From the NCBI GenBank assembly GCA_027563935.2, contig CM050446.2, forward strand, positions 125,938,499 through 126,002,498: a stretch of 64,000 nt of DNA, written 5' to 3'. The notes below the pieces were generated by a model. The model had not been told where the DNA came from, did no database searches, and saw only the letters and a list, made by a program, of their open reading frames with translations. Positions 22,899 through 35,610 of this stretch are shown in pieces (the stretch's first letter is position 1; every line of letters starts with the position of its first letter). Source of the stretch: Costus lasius. Lineage: Eukaryota > Streptophyta > Magnoliopsida > Zingiberales > Costaceae. A program made the translations under genes and the position numbers.

Positions 22899-25534
22899 TC
22901 AAACAGATACCAGAATCCAAAACATCACAAAGGAAGATTTGGCAACTAACAACCATGTGGTGAAAGCTAATGCAACGGAGATTTGGTATCTACCACATGC
23001 AAATTGAGGATACTTTATGCAGAAACCTACGTCCCTCACAAACAGAACTGTCACACCTGCCGAAGAGCATGCTGCTGCGAGTGAGAGCGTTGCTGTGACC
23101 TGCATCAAGTGAGAATTGCAGTTGGGATCTTCAGAATTATCATTCTGATTATTTCTTTTGAGAACGCCCCAGTTGGTAGGTTGAGAAACCAGAGTATTCA
23201 TAAAAAACAAAGAAAACACAACAAATAAACCTATTGAGAAACACATCAATTTGGAAGAGCTGTCCAATACCGAAACAAGTTATTAGTCTCAACATAAACG
23301 GAAAATGGCATAGAACTTATATTCAGATCCCGTTTGCTGTTTAGTTTGTTAATGTTCTTATATTACAAAGAATCGAAAAAATTCAACTTGTGTCATTATT
23401 CTTCCTCAAACATTTTTGAACCTGGAGTTTGCACTTGCAAAGATGCCATACAGATATTCCAGATTATAAACAAAAATAGCCATGTGCTTACCACATAGTT
23501 AAGCATTACTGGCATTGCTTTCATAGTAGAAGCAAAGCTTCTCAAGCTACTTCATCTAAATAATCACGAAAGAACAAAGTGTTATGATCCTCAAAAGCTG
23601 CAATGAAATGAAGCGAGCATTCTACTTTTATTCGTCGAAGAGGCTATAGAAACATTATTAATTGGAAACATGACTACATGGAAGCCCAACTAAAAAGAAC
23701 AACAAAAGGCCATAAAGTTAGGCAGTGCTTTCAGCAGTTTGAATGGCTGCAATATGCTCAAATTATTTCAAACAAATTTAAAAAATAATTTTCAGGACAG
23801 GGAATCTCAAATAGACCAGAGATGTCAACTATGAAAAAAAATGGCACTTATTACTTATAAAGAAATAAGAGGATGAAAAGATGGGCAATAGAGTCAAATA
23901 TAACTTATGTTGCACAAAATTATTTTCAATAAAGTGAAGGCTAACAGCTAATATTGGGCAATAGAGTCAAATATAAAGTAAAGGCTAACAGCTTCTGAGT
24001 GAATATTTGTAGGTGTAATGGTTTAACTAGTTAACAAGGTCTTGTTCGTCATTCATTACTTGCCTATGACAAAAAAAAATTCATCACACAATAACATGTT
24101 TTGTTTCATGAGATGGCACATGTCAGAATTACATACAATAGCTTCAAAATAAGATTATAAATGATAACATAGTCATCTAGAAGCATACATGTGATGGAAC
24201 TTGAGTGAAAGGATGAAAATTGCTTACCCAATCACCGACCACGAACAAGCTTACAAGCAGAGGATTAAGCAGATCCCTTTTAGACTTCAGAGCAAATATA
24301 TCAAGACATAGAAGCCCAAAACTCCATAATATTTGTAGTCCCATGGAAGCAATCAAGTAGCTGAATGTAAAGGCCAAAATAAAGACACCATTCAAAAAAG
24401 ATTCAAAGACATAAAAGATTTATATTTTATTATTTATCAAACTTTTAAGTATTACCTTAAAATATTAAATATATCTAAAATATAACTTATTATCTTGCAT
24501 TTTTGTGCCAAATAAGCATTGAATTGCAGGTTAGCTTCCAACAACTATTGATAAATGCTAGCAGAACAGAATACATCATAGAATGATTTAACTGTGGATC
24601 AAATCATGAGTCCTTGGACACTTACATTATTTAAACTTCAATTTTCCAGAAACAAACTGAAAAATCAGATGTTCAAAAAAAAAGTGCCATGCTTCTGTCA
24701 AACTAACCCAAGTTATTTATTTAGCTCTTACTCTAAATTGTTCAAGAAAAAAGCAGTTATGCTACCATATCTAAAAGAAATACTGACTTTGACTTCATAC
24801 AACAGAAATTAGTTTCAAGTAATCACAAGTACAATGCATAGACTCCACGAAACATAAAATGAGTTATTATAAAAAATAAATAAATGAAACAATATAGACG
24901 GACCTTGTTTTCTTATTTTTTGCTTCGTAGATAATGAGAACCTATTTGTTTTCCAACTGGTAAACTCCTTGTTCCTATTTGTTAATCCTTTTAAAGCCTG
25001 CTGGCAAATAGTTAAAGGTGAAGTTGCACGCTCAAGGAATTTTCTAATCGAAGAATATGTTTTCTTTTGCAAATTATCACCTCGATTGTTTGTAGGTAAG
25101 TTTGCACTTGGGAATCTTTTTCAATGGACGATCCCTATTGTCAACACTTGTTCTCGACATGGAATTGCAATTTTCTACACGCATGCAAGGTTAGGAATTT
25201 CTGAGATTCATAATCATCATATTTTCCTAGTCTTATGTAATTCGTGCAGAGGAGATCTATCCCTTTGTGACTGGAGGCTTGTACTAATTCTGCATATACT
25301 TTTTCATGATATACAATTCGACTTGCACATTAGCAAAAATAAAGCCCCCAAGAACTCGACGGAACAAATACATTTAACGCTACCGAGCAGTACGAATTTG
25401 TACCAGAAAGCGGTGAAGTCGGAGAATCCATACGCGGAGAGCATCACTCCAATCGAAGCACCGGCGAACGCACACTGACCGGCCCTCAGAAGCATCCCGT
25501 TCCAGGTCCCGGGGCTCCCGACCACCACCTTCAT
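22899..25534 (-). CDS. CASP-like protein 5B, 3 exons
   Basis: Minus-strand exons 25534-25404, 24360-24228 and 23099-22899, GT-AG and in phase, encode 154 aa, the usual length for the CASPL5B group. The ATG at 25534 begins [20 protein letters not shown], like the family's MKxLxGSPGTxSGLxLRxxQ start. Four hydrophobic segments fall at about residues 15-36, 42-65, 79-105 and 128-152. Between the last two is a loop with RDVGFC and [15 protein letters not shown], conserved in this family, including the two cysteines. CASP-like proteins are plasma-membrane proteins related to those that organise the Casparian strip domain; the specific role of the 5B group is not known to me. All parts are intact and the first exon begins at the canonical start. 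The leader contains a TCC microsatellite. Confidence 0.95.
23100..24227 (-). other. CASPL5B intron 2
   Basis: AT-rich intron of 1.13 kb with the duplicated string GGGCAATAGAGTCAAATATAA (near 23883 and 23955). Nothing else recognised. Confidence 0.7.
24361..25403 (-). other. CASPL5B intron 1
   Basis: AT-rich intron of 1.04 kb, GTACAA to TTCAG. No element recognised. Confidence 0.75.
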
Positions 25535-25539
25535 CTCCC

Positions 25540-25569
25540 CCTCCTCCTCCTCCTCCTCCTCCTCCTCCT
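25540..25569. repeat. (TCC)n microsatellite in CASPL5B leader
   Basis: Nearly perfect TCC/GGA triplet run immediately upstream of the CASPL5B start codon. On the transcript it reads as (GGA)n in the 5' untranslated region. Confidence 0.9.
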
Positions 25570-26574
25570 ACAAATGGCTAAATCGCTTCAAGAAATCAGA
25601 TCCCACCACCAAATTCTCTCAAATCCCAAGCTCAAATCCCCAAATAATCACCTCTACTTCACATTGGCAGTAAATGGGAAGAATTTGAGAGAAATCATGA
25701 TGGATTAACGAAGAAGAACAACCTTACTCCCGCTTGGCCACCAATTCCAGCAGCCAGATCCAATGTCAACCCTAATCATCCATTCCAACTCGAATTGGGG
25801 GGGCAATCGATCTCTAATTCTTCGCAGAGATGCGATGGCTCGAAGCCAGACTTAGTGGTCTGGAATCAAAGAAACGCTGGAAGGATTAGTAAAGAGGGGG
25901 AAGGAGCGGAGCAAATCCGAAGGCAGGACATAGTGGGTAAGGTTCGGTCGGGAGCTCCTCGTGCTCGCCAATGCTTGGCTGCTTGCTTCAGTAAGCAAAG
26001 ATTTGGCGATCACTCACTCCGTGTCGCCCGAATGCCTTTTGTCTGCTTGTGCTTTGTCTTCTCCGTCCTTAGTTTGGCTTTCTTGTTTATTTATTATAGT
26101 TAGCAACGACAATCAAATGCAATTTCTTTTATATTATTTTTCTTGCGTAAATATATAAGAAATCAAAGGACACCGCATGCGGGGTAAAGTCACTATTTAA
26201 AAATCTTTAAGTACACGACAGAATGGTCTACTTTTTAGGACGTGTAATACTAATGTGGTCTTTGCTTTACGATTCACACTATCAAAAAAATAGATAGTTC
26301 TACATAACACCACTTGCATTTACTCATCAAAAGCCTCCACGAACGGATCAAGAGCATTTACGCACCTTGTACCGCAGCTAATCAATTCCACAACCTCGAA
26401 ATCTAAAAGAGAAGCGATAAGTTAATTAGAAGAAAAAGGAGGAGATCATGCCCTCGAAGGGTTTGCGATGGTCGCCATGAATCCCTTAAAATGGGGATGG
26501 CTTCCGATGAACAATCCGCGGGTATCCGCGGAGGACGAGGACAGCGACGAAGCGGCGGAAGAGAGCTCATCAAG
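25570..26574. other. Region upstream of CASPL5B
   Basis: Includes the presumed CASPL5B promoter and leader. The right end may hold further unreadable remains of the KAE1 pseudogene. No independent gene supported. Confidence 0.5.
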
Positions 26575-27090
26575 GGATGCTTGATACTATAGCTAGGGCT
26601 GGGATGCTTGGAGAAGGTAAGAACCCAACGAAGCAATCCAGGTAGTTACGACGGAGATGTCAATGGTCGCTCCGAAAATGCTGTATCTCCCCTCTCTGTA
26701 TGCTATGACCTAAGTGTTCCCTCAACTGATGCTGAAACCCTAGTGACCACACGGCCCATCTCGATGTCGGCGAAGAATGGTTGACCGCGACAACGGGTTT
26801 CCGCCAAAGCTTAGAGAGGGCTCCGATGGCGACGGCGGAGACCTGGAGCGGGGCGCCCATCACGGGGGCCTTGATGTAGCGGAGGAAATCAACTTCGGCT
26901 AGGATGATTCCGGCCTCGGGTTGGGCGGTGCGGAGGAGGGGGAGCAGGCGCGGAGGTGGTGGCGGGCGGTCTCCCGGGGCAGGAATCCTGGCGGGGCAGT
27001 GTGATGTAGGCGTAGCGGCGGTTGGAAAGGATGCGCTGTATAGGGCGACGACGCTTCTACGCCGATCCCTCGAAACCACCGCGATCAGCG
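26575..27090 (-). pseudogene. KAE1/OSGEP tRNA threonylcarbamoyladenosine synthase pseudogene
   Basis: On the minus strand, pieces of Kae1 follow one another in the right order but in changing frames. They are GFEGSA then a stop, ILSNRRYAYIT, PPGFLPRETARHHL (26993-26949), VDFLRYIKAPVMGAPLQVSA (about 26890-26830), KPVVAVNH, ADIEMGRVVT (26771-26743), VIAYREGRYSIFGATIDIS (26709-26653) and VLTFSKHPSPSYSI (about 26630-26588). In functional Kae1 these correspond to the N-terminal GFEGSAN, the TPPGxGFLPRETAxHH segment, the KGPGMGAPLQV block, VAVNHCVAHIEMGR and GGNTQVIAYSEGRYRIFGET. At least three frameshifts, one stop and a deletion of the block before VIAY are needed, so it cannot encode the enzyme. 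Kae1 makes the t6A modification of tRNA. No introns are visible, which would fit a retrocopy if the source gene has introns. Later parts of the gene are absent or unreadable. Confidence 0.85.
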
Positions 27091-27324
27091 TGTTCTTCTT
27101 CTCCACTATTTGATTTCTTCCGCTTCCCTCCCACTCTCGCCCCAAAACAAGTGGAGCTTGGGTGAGCCGGTGAGGTAACGGTTAGAAGCCGTTATATTAT
27201 TATCCGAACCGTTACAAATTATTACGAATCATAAAGTATATATATGGTCATGATTTCGAGACCTCATATGAGATATCAACCGTTAATTTATTTGGTATTT
27301 TATATCAGGACCGTATATTTACCG

Positions 27325-27339
27325 CTATATTTATAAATT
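27325..27339 (+). promoter_or_regulatory. Candidate TATA box of the PPR gene
   Basis: CTATATTTATAAATTC lies about 40-50 bp before the PPR start codon. If used it would give a very short leader. A transcription start map is needed to decide. Confidence 0.3.
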
Positions 27340-27375
27340 CCTTCCCACAACATTCAAACCCGGAACCCAAACCCG

Positions 27376-30300
27376 ATGAGGCGGCGTGCGCTCCTCGCGT
27401 CGACCCGATCATTTGGAACCTGCTACAGCGCCCGAGTCGTCCGAGTTGACTCGTTCGGCGGTGCCCTCGCCGTTGAGGTAGAACGGCCGGACCTTCCCCG
27501 CGACTCCCGAGGCCACGACCTCCCCCGCCGCGACATCATCTGCCGCGCCGCCCGCATCCTTCGCTCCTCCTCCCCCGTTGCCGACCCTCTCCTCGACCTC
27601 GCCGACTACCTGCAAACCCTAACCATCACCCTCACCCCCTCCGAGGTGAGCGAGATCCTTAAGTCTGTTCCGGACCGTGAGCGCGCCCTTGAGTTCTTCC
27701 GCTTTGCCGGCTCCCTCCCGGGATTCCGACACGATTGCTTCACCTACAATCGGATACTCTGCATCCTCGCCAGGGCGGGCGCTGGAGATGTTGAGGCCGT
27801 TCGCCAGATCGTGGACGAAATGGAACGGGAGGGGGTCAAGGGGAGCATTTCCACCATCAACATCTTGATTGGGATCCTCGGGGGCGGAGAGCTGGACCGG
27901 TGCTTGGAGCTCGTTAAGAAATGGGGATTGAGGTTGAATGGGTACACCTACAAGTGTTTGGTGCAATCGTACTTGAGGTATCGAGATGTGGATAGGGCGT
28001 TTACGGTTTATGAAGAGATGAGGAGGAAGGGATACAAATTGGACATCTTTGCCTACAATATGCTATTGGATGCGCTAGCCAAAGCTGAAAAGGTTCATTT
28101 TTGTATTACTTCATTCTTTGTTAAATACCGCAAAATTTCAATTTCTTACTTTTGTTACTTAAGTTGATCAATGCAGATCCTTCTATAAGTAATTGGGGCA
28201 TAGAAGTTATAAAGTTAAGATAAATTATAATGGAATACCAGAGATGGGATGGAGAAGTGTGTATAATTGCTAATCCGAGTTACATAGACTAGAGAGAAAC
28301 GTTATGTATTTTGGTATAAACAAACAGAAGCCAAAATGGTGGAATTTAGAAATAGAAAATGAAGCCTTATAAAGATGGGTGACATAAATTTCTCATATAG
28401 AACATATACTCATCTCTGCTTTCTTCACAAAGGAAGATTGACTATAAGATATCTTTCATCAACTTTCTTCAAGTGAAATGGATCAAGGAGTATCCGTTGG
28501 ATGATGAGAAATAATTTTAAGGAAATTGCGAGGTTGACTCATGTTTTAAACATTGGTATTTGGTATTCATTCTAACATAAATATGTTGAGGGCTTGCTTT
28601 ACTTAAAAGGATAGAATAAGACACATATACGTTAATGAAAATTTATAGATTGAGTAAAGACAGGAGGGATTTATTTGTACGGTATAAACATGTTTAGTTG
28701 AGATACATTGAATTACTTACTACTGGTGAACTTATAAATAGGGCAGGTAAAAGAAAAAAAATATTAAAATAGCGTAGTCCCCTTTTTTTCTTATCTATTT
28801 TTTAATTTGAGAATTGTTGGTAAGAGAAATAATGTTTATTCACTTGGCTCCTTTATATGTTACTGTTCTCACGGTATGATTGTTATTATAAAACATAGAA
28901 AATTTTCCTAGCAATTATGATCATCAAAATTTAGATGTGGTGCTCATGAAAATTTAGGGACAACAATTTGTTGATTTTTTCAAAATTGCTTATACTAAAA
29001 TCTAAACCCAATTCCTTACCCACCAGAATGACTCTTTTTTGTATAGTTGATCAATATGTACATGAACCATGAATCCCAAGACTATTCTGAAAGCTATATT
29101 TATATTAAGATTCCAAATATTAGTATCAATACTTGTATCTGAATGATATGGCCAGTATCATAACATATCAAATCAACATAGTCTTGGAACATATATGACA
29201 AATATGGTTTGGACCATGTTAACACTTGGTACACCTTGTTATACATCAATCTGTATCAAGTTTTAGAACAATTCCTACCCTCTCAGTGCCCCTACAAATT
29301 TATTTCATGTGAAAAAATGACAATTATTATATGTATATAACGCATCCACATCAAGATGGTAGATATAAGGTTGAAACATGTCAATATAGGTTGATGCACC
29401 ATGTACGCACCCATTGGCTGAATTAAAGTGTTTAGAGTGATGGTCACTAACCTTTCATTTTATTTGCCCATACAAGGTAGTACAAAATACAAACCTAGAT
29501 TTTCAATCTCAATACAAACTGGTACATGCCTGGCATACTGATATAGATGTATTAGAATGTGATATTTTGATGTAATAATACATAGATGTATGAGCTTGGT
29601 CATATCTTAAACTAGTTCGTAATGGTTCATATCAAGATTAAAAACACTATTACAAATTGAATTCCAATCAATGATTTATAGCACATATTACATATTGATT
29701 TAGTATATATTGATTTTGTCTACATGCTTGAGTTAAGTTGATCCCAATAGTTATTTGTTTTATTACAAGAACTCCTAAAACTTATTCATAAATCAACCCT
29801 TTATATAGGGCTTGACAAGTTTCCTTATGGTTCCGACTTTCAATCATCTCAAGATGGTCATTTGGATTCTGGATATATATGCAAAATCATCTCAAGATGG
29901 TGTTTCATCTATAAGTTCTAGACACCCAAAGAGCATATTAGCTATCCTTTTTCACTTAATTGTAAATTCATTTTCTTTCTTAAGTAGTGGAGATATATCA
30001 GTGGTCAATGCAAAATCCACTATGTAAGATCTTCGAACTTTAATTTGTTATGTTTTCCAAACTATTTTGTTATCGTGAATTAATCATATCAATGAGAAAA
30101 TTACTTTGAGCCTTGATCTTGAGTGTGTAAATTATATTAAGACATTAATGCAATCGACATGGTATAGACATGCATTCTCATAGTCTCTCCTATCATAATG
30201 TTTCTTCAAACGTTGATCATGCCTGTGTAGACAATCCTTTTTTTTTTTCAGATAACATGAAAGGTTGGAGAAAATTTTCAACGTGACATTTAGTTTTATG

Positions 30301-31592
30301 AGTCAACAATTCATTTACAATAAATTATGTGTCTCAGTTGCCTCCTTTAACTTTCTCTTTTGTCTGACTTATGATACTTTTTACAGGTTGAAAATGCTTA
30401 CAAGGTTTTTGCTGATATGAAATGTAGGCATTGTGAACCAGATGCATACACCTACACAATTTTGATCAGAATGTCTGGAAAGATGGGGAAGACAGATGAG
30501 TTCATTTCATTATTTGAAGAGATGACAGAAAAAGGCTGCAATCTTAACTTAATCGCCTATAATACTATGCTTCAGGCCCTTGCCAAGAATAGAATGATGG
30601 ATAAAGCTCTCTTTGTCTTTTCCAGAATGATAGAGAGTAATTGTGAACCCAACAGATTCACCTATAGTGTTTTGATTGATATTTTAGCAGCCGAAGGACA
30701 ACTAGATAGACTAGATCAACTGGTGGAAGTTTCTAGTAAGTACATGAACAGCTCAGTTTATGCTTATTTGGTAAAGACCCTCAGTAAACTTGGGCATGTT
30801 AGCGAGGCCCATTGTATGTTCTGTAGAATGTGGAGCATCTATGACAAAGGTGATAGAGATGCATACTTCTTTATGCTTGAGGCCCTTTGCAGTGCAGGGA
30901 AGACTTTGGAGGCTATAGAAATGCTGAATAAAATTAATGAAAAAGGAATTATTGCTGAGAATGTCATGTATAACATGGTATTTTCTGCACTTGGTAAGCT
31001 TAAGCAAGTATCATATATACAAACCCTTTATGAGAAGATGAAGGCTGAAGGCCTTTTGCCCGACATATTTACTTATAATATCCTCATCTCAAGCTATGGT
31101 AGAGTTGGTCTGATTGATAAAGCTTTCAAAGTTCTTGAAGAAATGGAGAACAGTGATTGTAAACCTGATGTCATCACCTACAATTCTTTGATAAATTGTC
31201 TTGGGAAAAATGGAGATCTTGATGAAGCTCACATACGTTTCATGGAGATGCAGGAGAGAGGTTTGAATCCTGATGTTGTTACTTATAGTACCCTTATTGA
31301 ATGCTTTGGAAAATCCAATAAAGTTGAGATGGCTTGTAGGTTGTTTGATGAGATGCTAGCTCAAGGATGCATCCCAAACATTGTAACATACAACATTTTG
31401 CTTGATTGTCTTGAGACGTGTGGGAGGACAGCTGAAGCATTTAAGCTGCTTGGGTCTCTGAAACAACATGGATTGTCTCCAGACTGGATAACATATTCAA
31501 TAATTGCAAGGTTGGAAAGTGGGTCTCAGAAGGCAGTACGAGTCCGCAAACATAGCCGAATCACAGGATGGGTTGTTAGCCCATTAAGGTAA
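27376..31592 (+). CDS. Mitochondrial PPR protein, At1g51965/ABO5 type, 2 exons
   Basis: Exons 27376-28092 and 30387-31592 (GT-AG, phase 0) give 640 aa. The N-terminus MRRRALLASTRSFGTCYSA is Arg/Ser-rich without acids, typical of a mitochondrial presequence. About thirteen P-class repeats follow from residue ~120 (e.g. YTYTILIRMSGKMGKTDEF, VVTYSTLIECFGKSNKVE), and there is no E or DYW extension. The exon junction falls inside a repeat (LAKAEK|VENAYKVF). The ending ITGWVVSPLR is characteristic of the At1g51965 orthologue group; the Arabidopsis member, ABO5, is known for splicing of mitochondrial nad2 intron 3. Orthology here is inferred from resemblance along the length. Exon 1 is GC-rich, exon 2 AT-rich. 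The ATG follows a short leader and lies just downstream of a KAE1 pseudogene. A ~99-bp imperfect tandem duplication spans the stop codon. Confidence 0.95.
28093..30386 (+). other. PPR gene intron
   Basis: AT-rich intron of 2.3 kb. The region 29080-29660 contains repeated phrases such as TAGATGTAT and TGGTACA typical of decayed MITEs, but no ends could be defined. Confidence 0.7.
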
Positions 31593-31763
31593 TGAAGGCA
31601 GATGACACGGAAATCACATACTATAGTTGCGGCATATCAGGTTTTATATGCAGAATAGTTTACGGGATGGTTTGTTTGCCCCGTAAGGTAATGATGCTAA
31701 ATCACACAAACTCATACGGATGGTTGCAGCACGTCAGGCATTTGTATGTTGATTGGATAATTT
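31566..31763 (+). repeat. ~99-bp imperfect tandem duplication over the PPR stop codon
   Basis: The first copy starts at GGATGGGTTGTTAGCCC (31566), includes the last codons and the stop. The second begins at GGATGGTTTGTTTGCCCC (31665) and shares the GTAAGGTAATGA-type, AAATCACA and GCA-CA/GTCAGG blocks. Divergence is around a third of positions, so the duplication is old. Confidence 0.65.
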
Positions 31764-32297
31764 GTCAGATTGATAGTTCAACCGAGTTAAGATGGACAAA
31801 CATGGTTTCTTCAACAGCTATAAGTTCCCCACATTTGGCAAGTCACTACACTATATAAAAGATTTCCAATTTGGCTTCATCAAGTCATGTGGATTTCTAA
31901 TGGGAGACTACCTTCTGAGTCGCAGGTCGCACGAAGAATTGGCTCCTCTGTTGTCATGATTGTTGAACAATGTCACAAAGGTTAGGGAATGATGCGAGGA
32001 CTCGATATTGAAGGGACCTGTCTGGCCAACTTCTCTAGGTAAATGATTTATTTATTGGCTTTGAGATTCTTCCTAAGTTCACTTACACAAATTTTTTTGA
32101 GATATTTTTGTTTTTCAAGCCAGTGGCATCTTTAACAAGAGGTTGTTGAGTAAAACATCTCAGGGTTCACATAAATTGTCTGACCGTTTGTCCATGAGTT
32201 TATGGTGAATTTTAGAATTACCAAATACTAATGTTGTACACATTTGGAGCAACCTTTTGAATGATTTTGTGAGATTATTATCTTATGTCCTAACCAC

Positions 32298-32545
32298 GGA
32301 TTAAAAATCCTTTCGGTGATGTAGAAGCGCACGCATGCAGGACTCATGCACTCATCTAATTTGTGTGTGGACATACTGCAACAGTAAAATCGACGTCATC
32401 CTTGTAGGCCTCATGCACATTGCTGAGCACATGCATCCATTCACATGGATTTGATGGCTGCAGCATGTCCGTACATTCATCAAACCGGCGTGCATGGAAC
32501 CTGCGTAAAGACGCCTTCTCAGTCATTGCGGAGGATTTTTAATAG
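32298..32545. mobile_element. Small MITE-like element, ATTAAAAATCC ends
   Basis: GGATTAAAAATCCTTTCGGTGATG at the left is matched in reverse complement by the right end (CTATTAAAAATCCTCCGCAATG). About 250 bp long with GCATGCA-rich interior. No target duplication was recognised. Confidence 0.4.
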
Positions 32546-32839
32546 CTTGGTCTATTCCGATCTGTTTAATCTGCCCATTGTCATTACTTTTTAAAGATTA
32601 GAACTTTTATGAATTAATAATTTGTCCAATCAATAGGAAAATTGAGCGTTGTTAGCATTTTAAATTTCAATCTTCTAGATATCCATTTTATGTCATTCGA
32701 TAGCACAACTATAATATCGAACATTTCTTTTACGTTCCAACTCCAATTGTAAATATCGAGGACTATATTGTTGCCTCAAGCTATGGAATTCACATTTGAA
32801 AAGCTAGTCCCATCTACATATATTGGCTGACCCCATTGA

Positions 32840-33022
32840 TTATATATTATCAAATAGCTCCTGTTTGCAAGTTCTGTCGGCGGTCTCAGACATACAAGCA
32901 CTGGTAATCTCAATGCTGGCTAACATCAAAGCTTCCGCAGTTGATATGACAACTTCAGGACGAACAAAGGGCATGTCATCGATTATCTCCTCTTCCTTCT
33001 TCAGGAGATTCTCACCGTACAC
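32840..33022 (-). other. Unassigned 60-codon open frame
   Basis: The frame MYGENLLKKEEEIIDDMPFV continues with a well-balanced composition (EVVISTAEALMLASIEITSA) and has few rare residues. That makes it look more like a real exon or gene fragment than random translation. I recognise no family. It lies 0.6 kb beyond the RADA stop on the same strand and could be a fragment of another gene. No splice context was established. Confidence 0.3.
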
Positions 33023-33655
33023 GAGTTTATTTCAATTGTGCGTTAAACTAGCCAAACTAGTATTCCTTGTATCATAATTAGCCTCGTTGGTTCTTCCCAC
33101 GATTACCCATCGCCCCTCGTAGGATCACGAGACTTCAAAGTTCAATTCAAAATCATTGACAAATATTTCAGTTATACAATACATTTGAATTATGCTAGAA
33201 TTCTTTTAAGAGTCAGTTACCCAATACGTACAGTGGCTATCAGAGGAGAAATGTAGCGATTTTGTCTGTATAAGCATTCTTTTTTCTCCCGTTTAGTTTT
33301 TGATCAAAAGGAATGTGAGCATAACTTTTTTTTTGTGGAATGTGAACATAACTAAATTATCCTCTTTTCTGAATCTCCCTTCAACCCAAAGAAACACAGC
33401 AACATTGTTTTTCACTCCATCCATCCTCTTTTCTACTCAAGTACACAGGAAAATTTTCACCACATTGTTTTAGTGAAAGGAGCAAACCAATCTGTTTCAA
33501 GAATTTCCTTACCTAGTATTTACCATCAATTGTTTAGTTTCTCAGGTACATCTGGTATCCTATTACACTTTGCTGAGGTGACGTTGCAAAATTGCACTTT
33601 CCAACTAGACAGTGGTAGTTATAAGCGACTACATTGTTTGCCAACATGCAGCTCC

Positions 33656-35552
33656 TTAATCCACTGGGGCAGATGATACGATTTCTGCATGTCCACTCGA
33701 AAACACTGTATTGATTACTTCGTTCAAATTTTTGCAGCCCACGATTGCCATCTCCAGTTTTAGGGCCTTGAGCGATTTCTCAGCTGCCTTTGGTATGATA
33801 CACCTTTTGAAACCCAGTTTTGTAGCAGCTAGAACTCTCTTATCCATCCTTGGTACCTTCAGAAAAGTGAATTGAATATTTAAGTTTTTGAAACAGTTAC
33901 ATTAAAGCATACCACACAAGAATAAATCAAGTCCCCGTCATTGTGATAAATCTGAATAAGAGTTTACCACGCATTCTTTGTGATATACTACAGGTCATTT
34001 CTCTTATGAGAATAACAGATTGAGATGCAGTAAACCATTTCAATCAATGATACTTACAGTCCGAAGTTCACCACCAAGGCCAACCTCTCCAATGAAAACT
34101 ACATTGTTAGGAATTGGAAACTCAAAGAAGCTGAACAACAAAAGAGAGTACTTTAATGGTCTTTCAACTTGAACTTGTTGAATTGAACAAAGATCAAGGA
34201 AGCCTATTTGGCATAGAAAAATCATATTAGAAAAAACAAGCTCTGACAAGTTGCAAATATGCATGAGGAAGCAACACAGGTGTAAAAATGCAAGATCATA
34301 ATGCATATGCATGTTAGTCTGTAGGTGACTAATCAGCGTAAAAAAGCCACATCACATGATTGGCTAAACGAGTTTGATCACTGATCCGAACAGACATCAA
34401 TAGATTGGTGGAATCAGACCTGCAAGTATTAAGCTACCTAATTATCACGTTGAAGGGTAGTACAATTGGTAGCATAACAGATAAGTTTATCCATATTGGC
34501 TAATATATAGTAAACATACAAAAAAAACTAAATGCAAGATTAAACATGGCAACATAAACCAAGAATAAGAAAATGGCAATTAATAAAAGTTTACTAATCT
34601 TATGAATTCTTAGTACTTTGCAGCACAGATGTTGATTCCTATGAAAGCTCTAAAACTCGGATAGCAGCTTCTTGGCCTAGGAGTTGGCTTCAATTCTAAA
34701 GATAATTAATTCATTTCATGTAAGATTTGGGTAAGAAAAAAAAATCAATGATTTGGAAGAATTAACAAAATTTCATAAGTGTCATGAATACAATTACAAG
34801 TACAGCGCAGGATGTTAATTCATTGAAAATCTGAAAGCCTGGATAGTTTCCCCGTGTAGGAGTCATTTATTTCATGTTAAATTTTGGTAATAAAAATCAA
34901 GCATTTGCCCCTCAGACTTTTCTAGCGGATTATTTCAACCTAGGTAGAACAAATTTGAACCAGAGGTATGATTTAATTAAATGTCACCTAAACTACTTGT
35001 TTAGCTATAGAACCATAGCCAAGCATTGATTCTGACCTACTCTACTCTACTCAGGTTGCCCAACATATATATTGAACCAAAGTGAAGGTATTAATTGCTC
35101 TACCACTAAACTGAGTATCTTTAGTGAAGGTATTAGTTTGCCATATGATCAGTGGAGATAAAGAGGATCCAAAAAAGTAATGCAAAGTTTTTTCTTTTTC
35201 AGTAAGAGTTATATATAAACGAGTATCTTTAATCAAGCATAAAAATTGGGATTTGATTTGCAAAGATCTTATAAACTCAAAAGCACTTTGGATATGGCAT
35301 TTCAAAGCTCTTTGCCTTAAAAATTCATCATCCAAGCCCTAAAGCCTCCAATAGGTACCATAGAAGTAGTAATTATCATTCCAGTACTGTTCTTAGATTC
35401 ACAAAGTTGGCCTGACAAAAGAATCCAGGGTCATGAAACAATTACCATCCTGTCTATCAAAATCTTTTCAGGAGTCAGCAAATTATAGCCTGTGTTGAAT
35501 TGCTTTTCTTTTTTTCTTCCTATCATTGTTCTTCGGACCACAGATTTAAAAA

Positions 35553-35610
<58 letters not shown>

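Larger units (their letters stand above)
31764..33655. other. Region between the convergent PPR and RADA genes
   Basis: Contains 3' untranslated parts of both genes, a small MITE-like element at 32298-32545, and an unassigned frame at 32840-33022. Otherwise AT-rich without recognised content. Confidence 0.5.
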
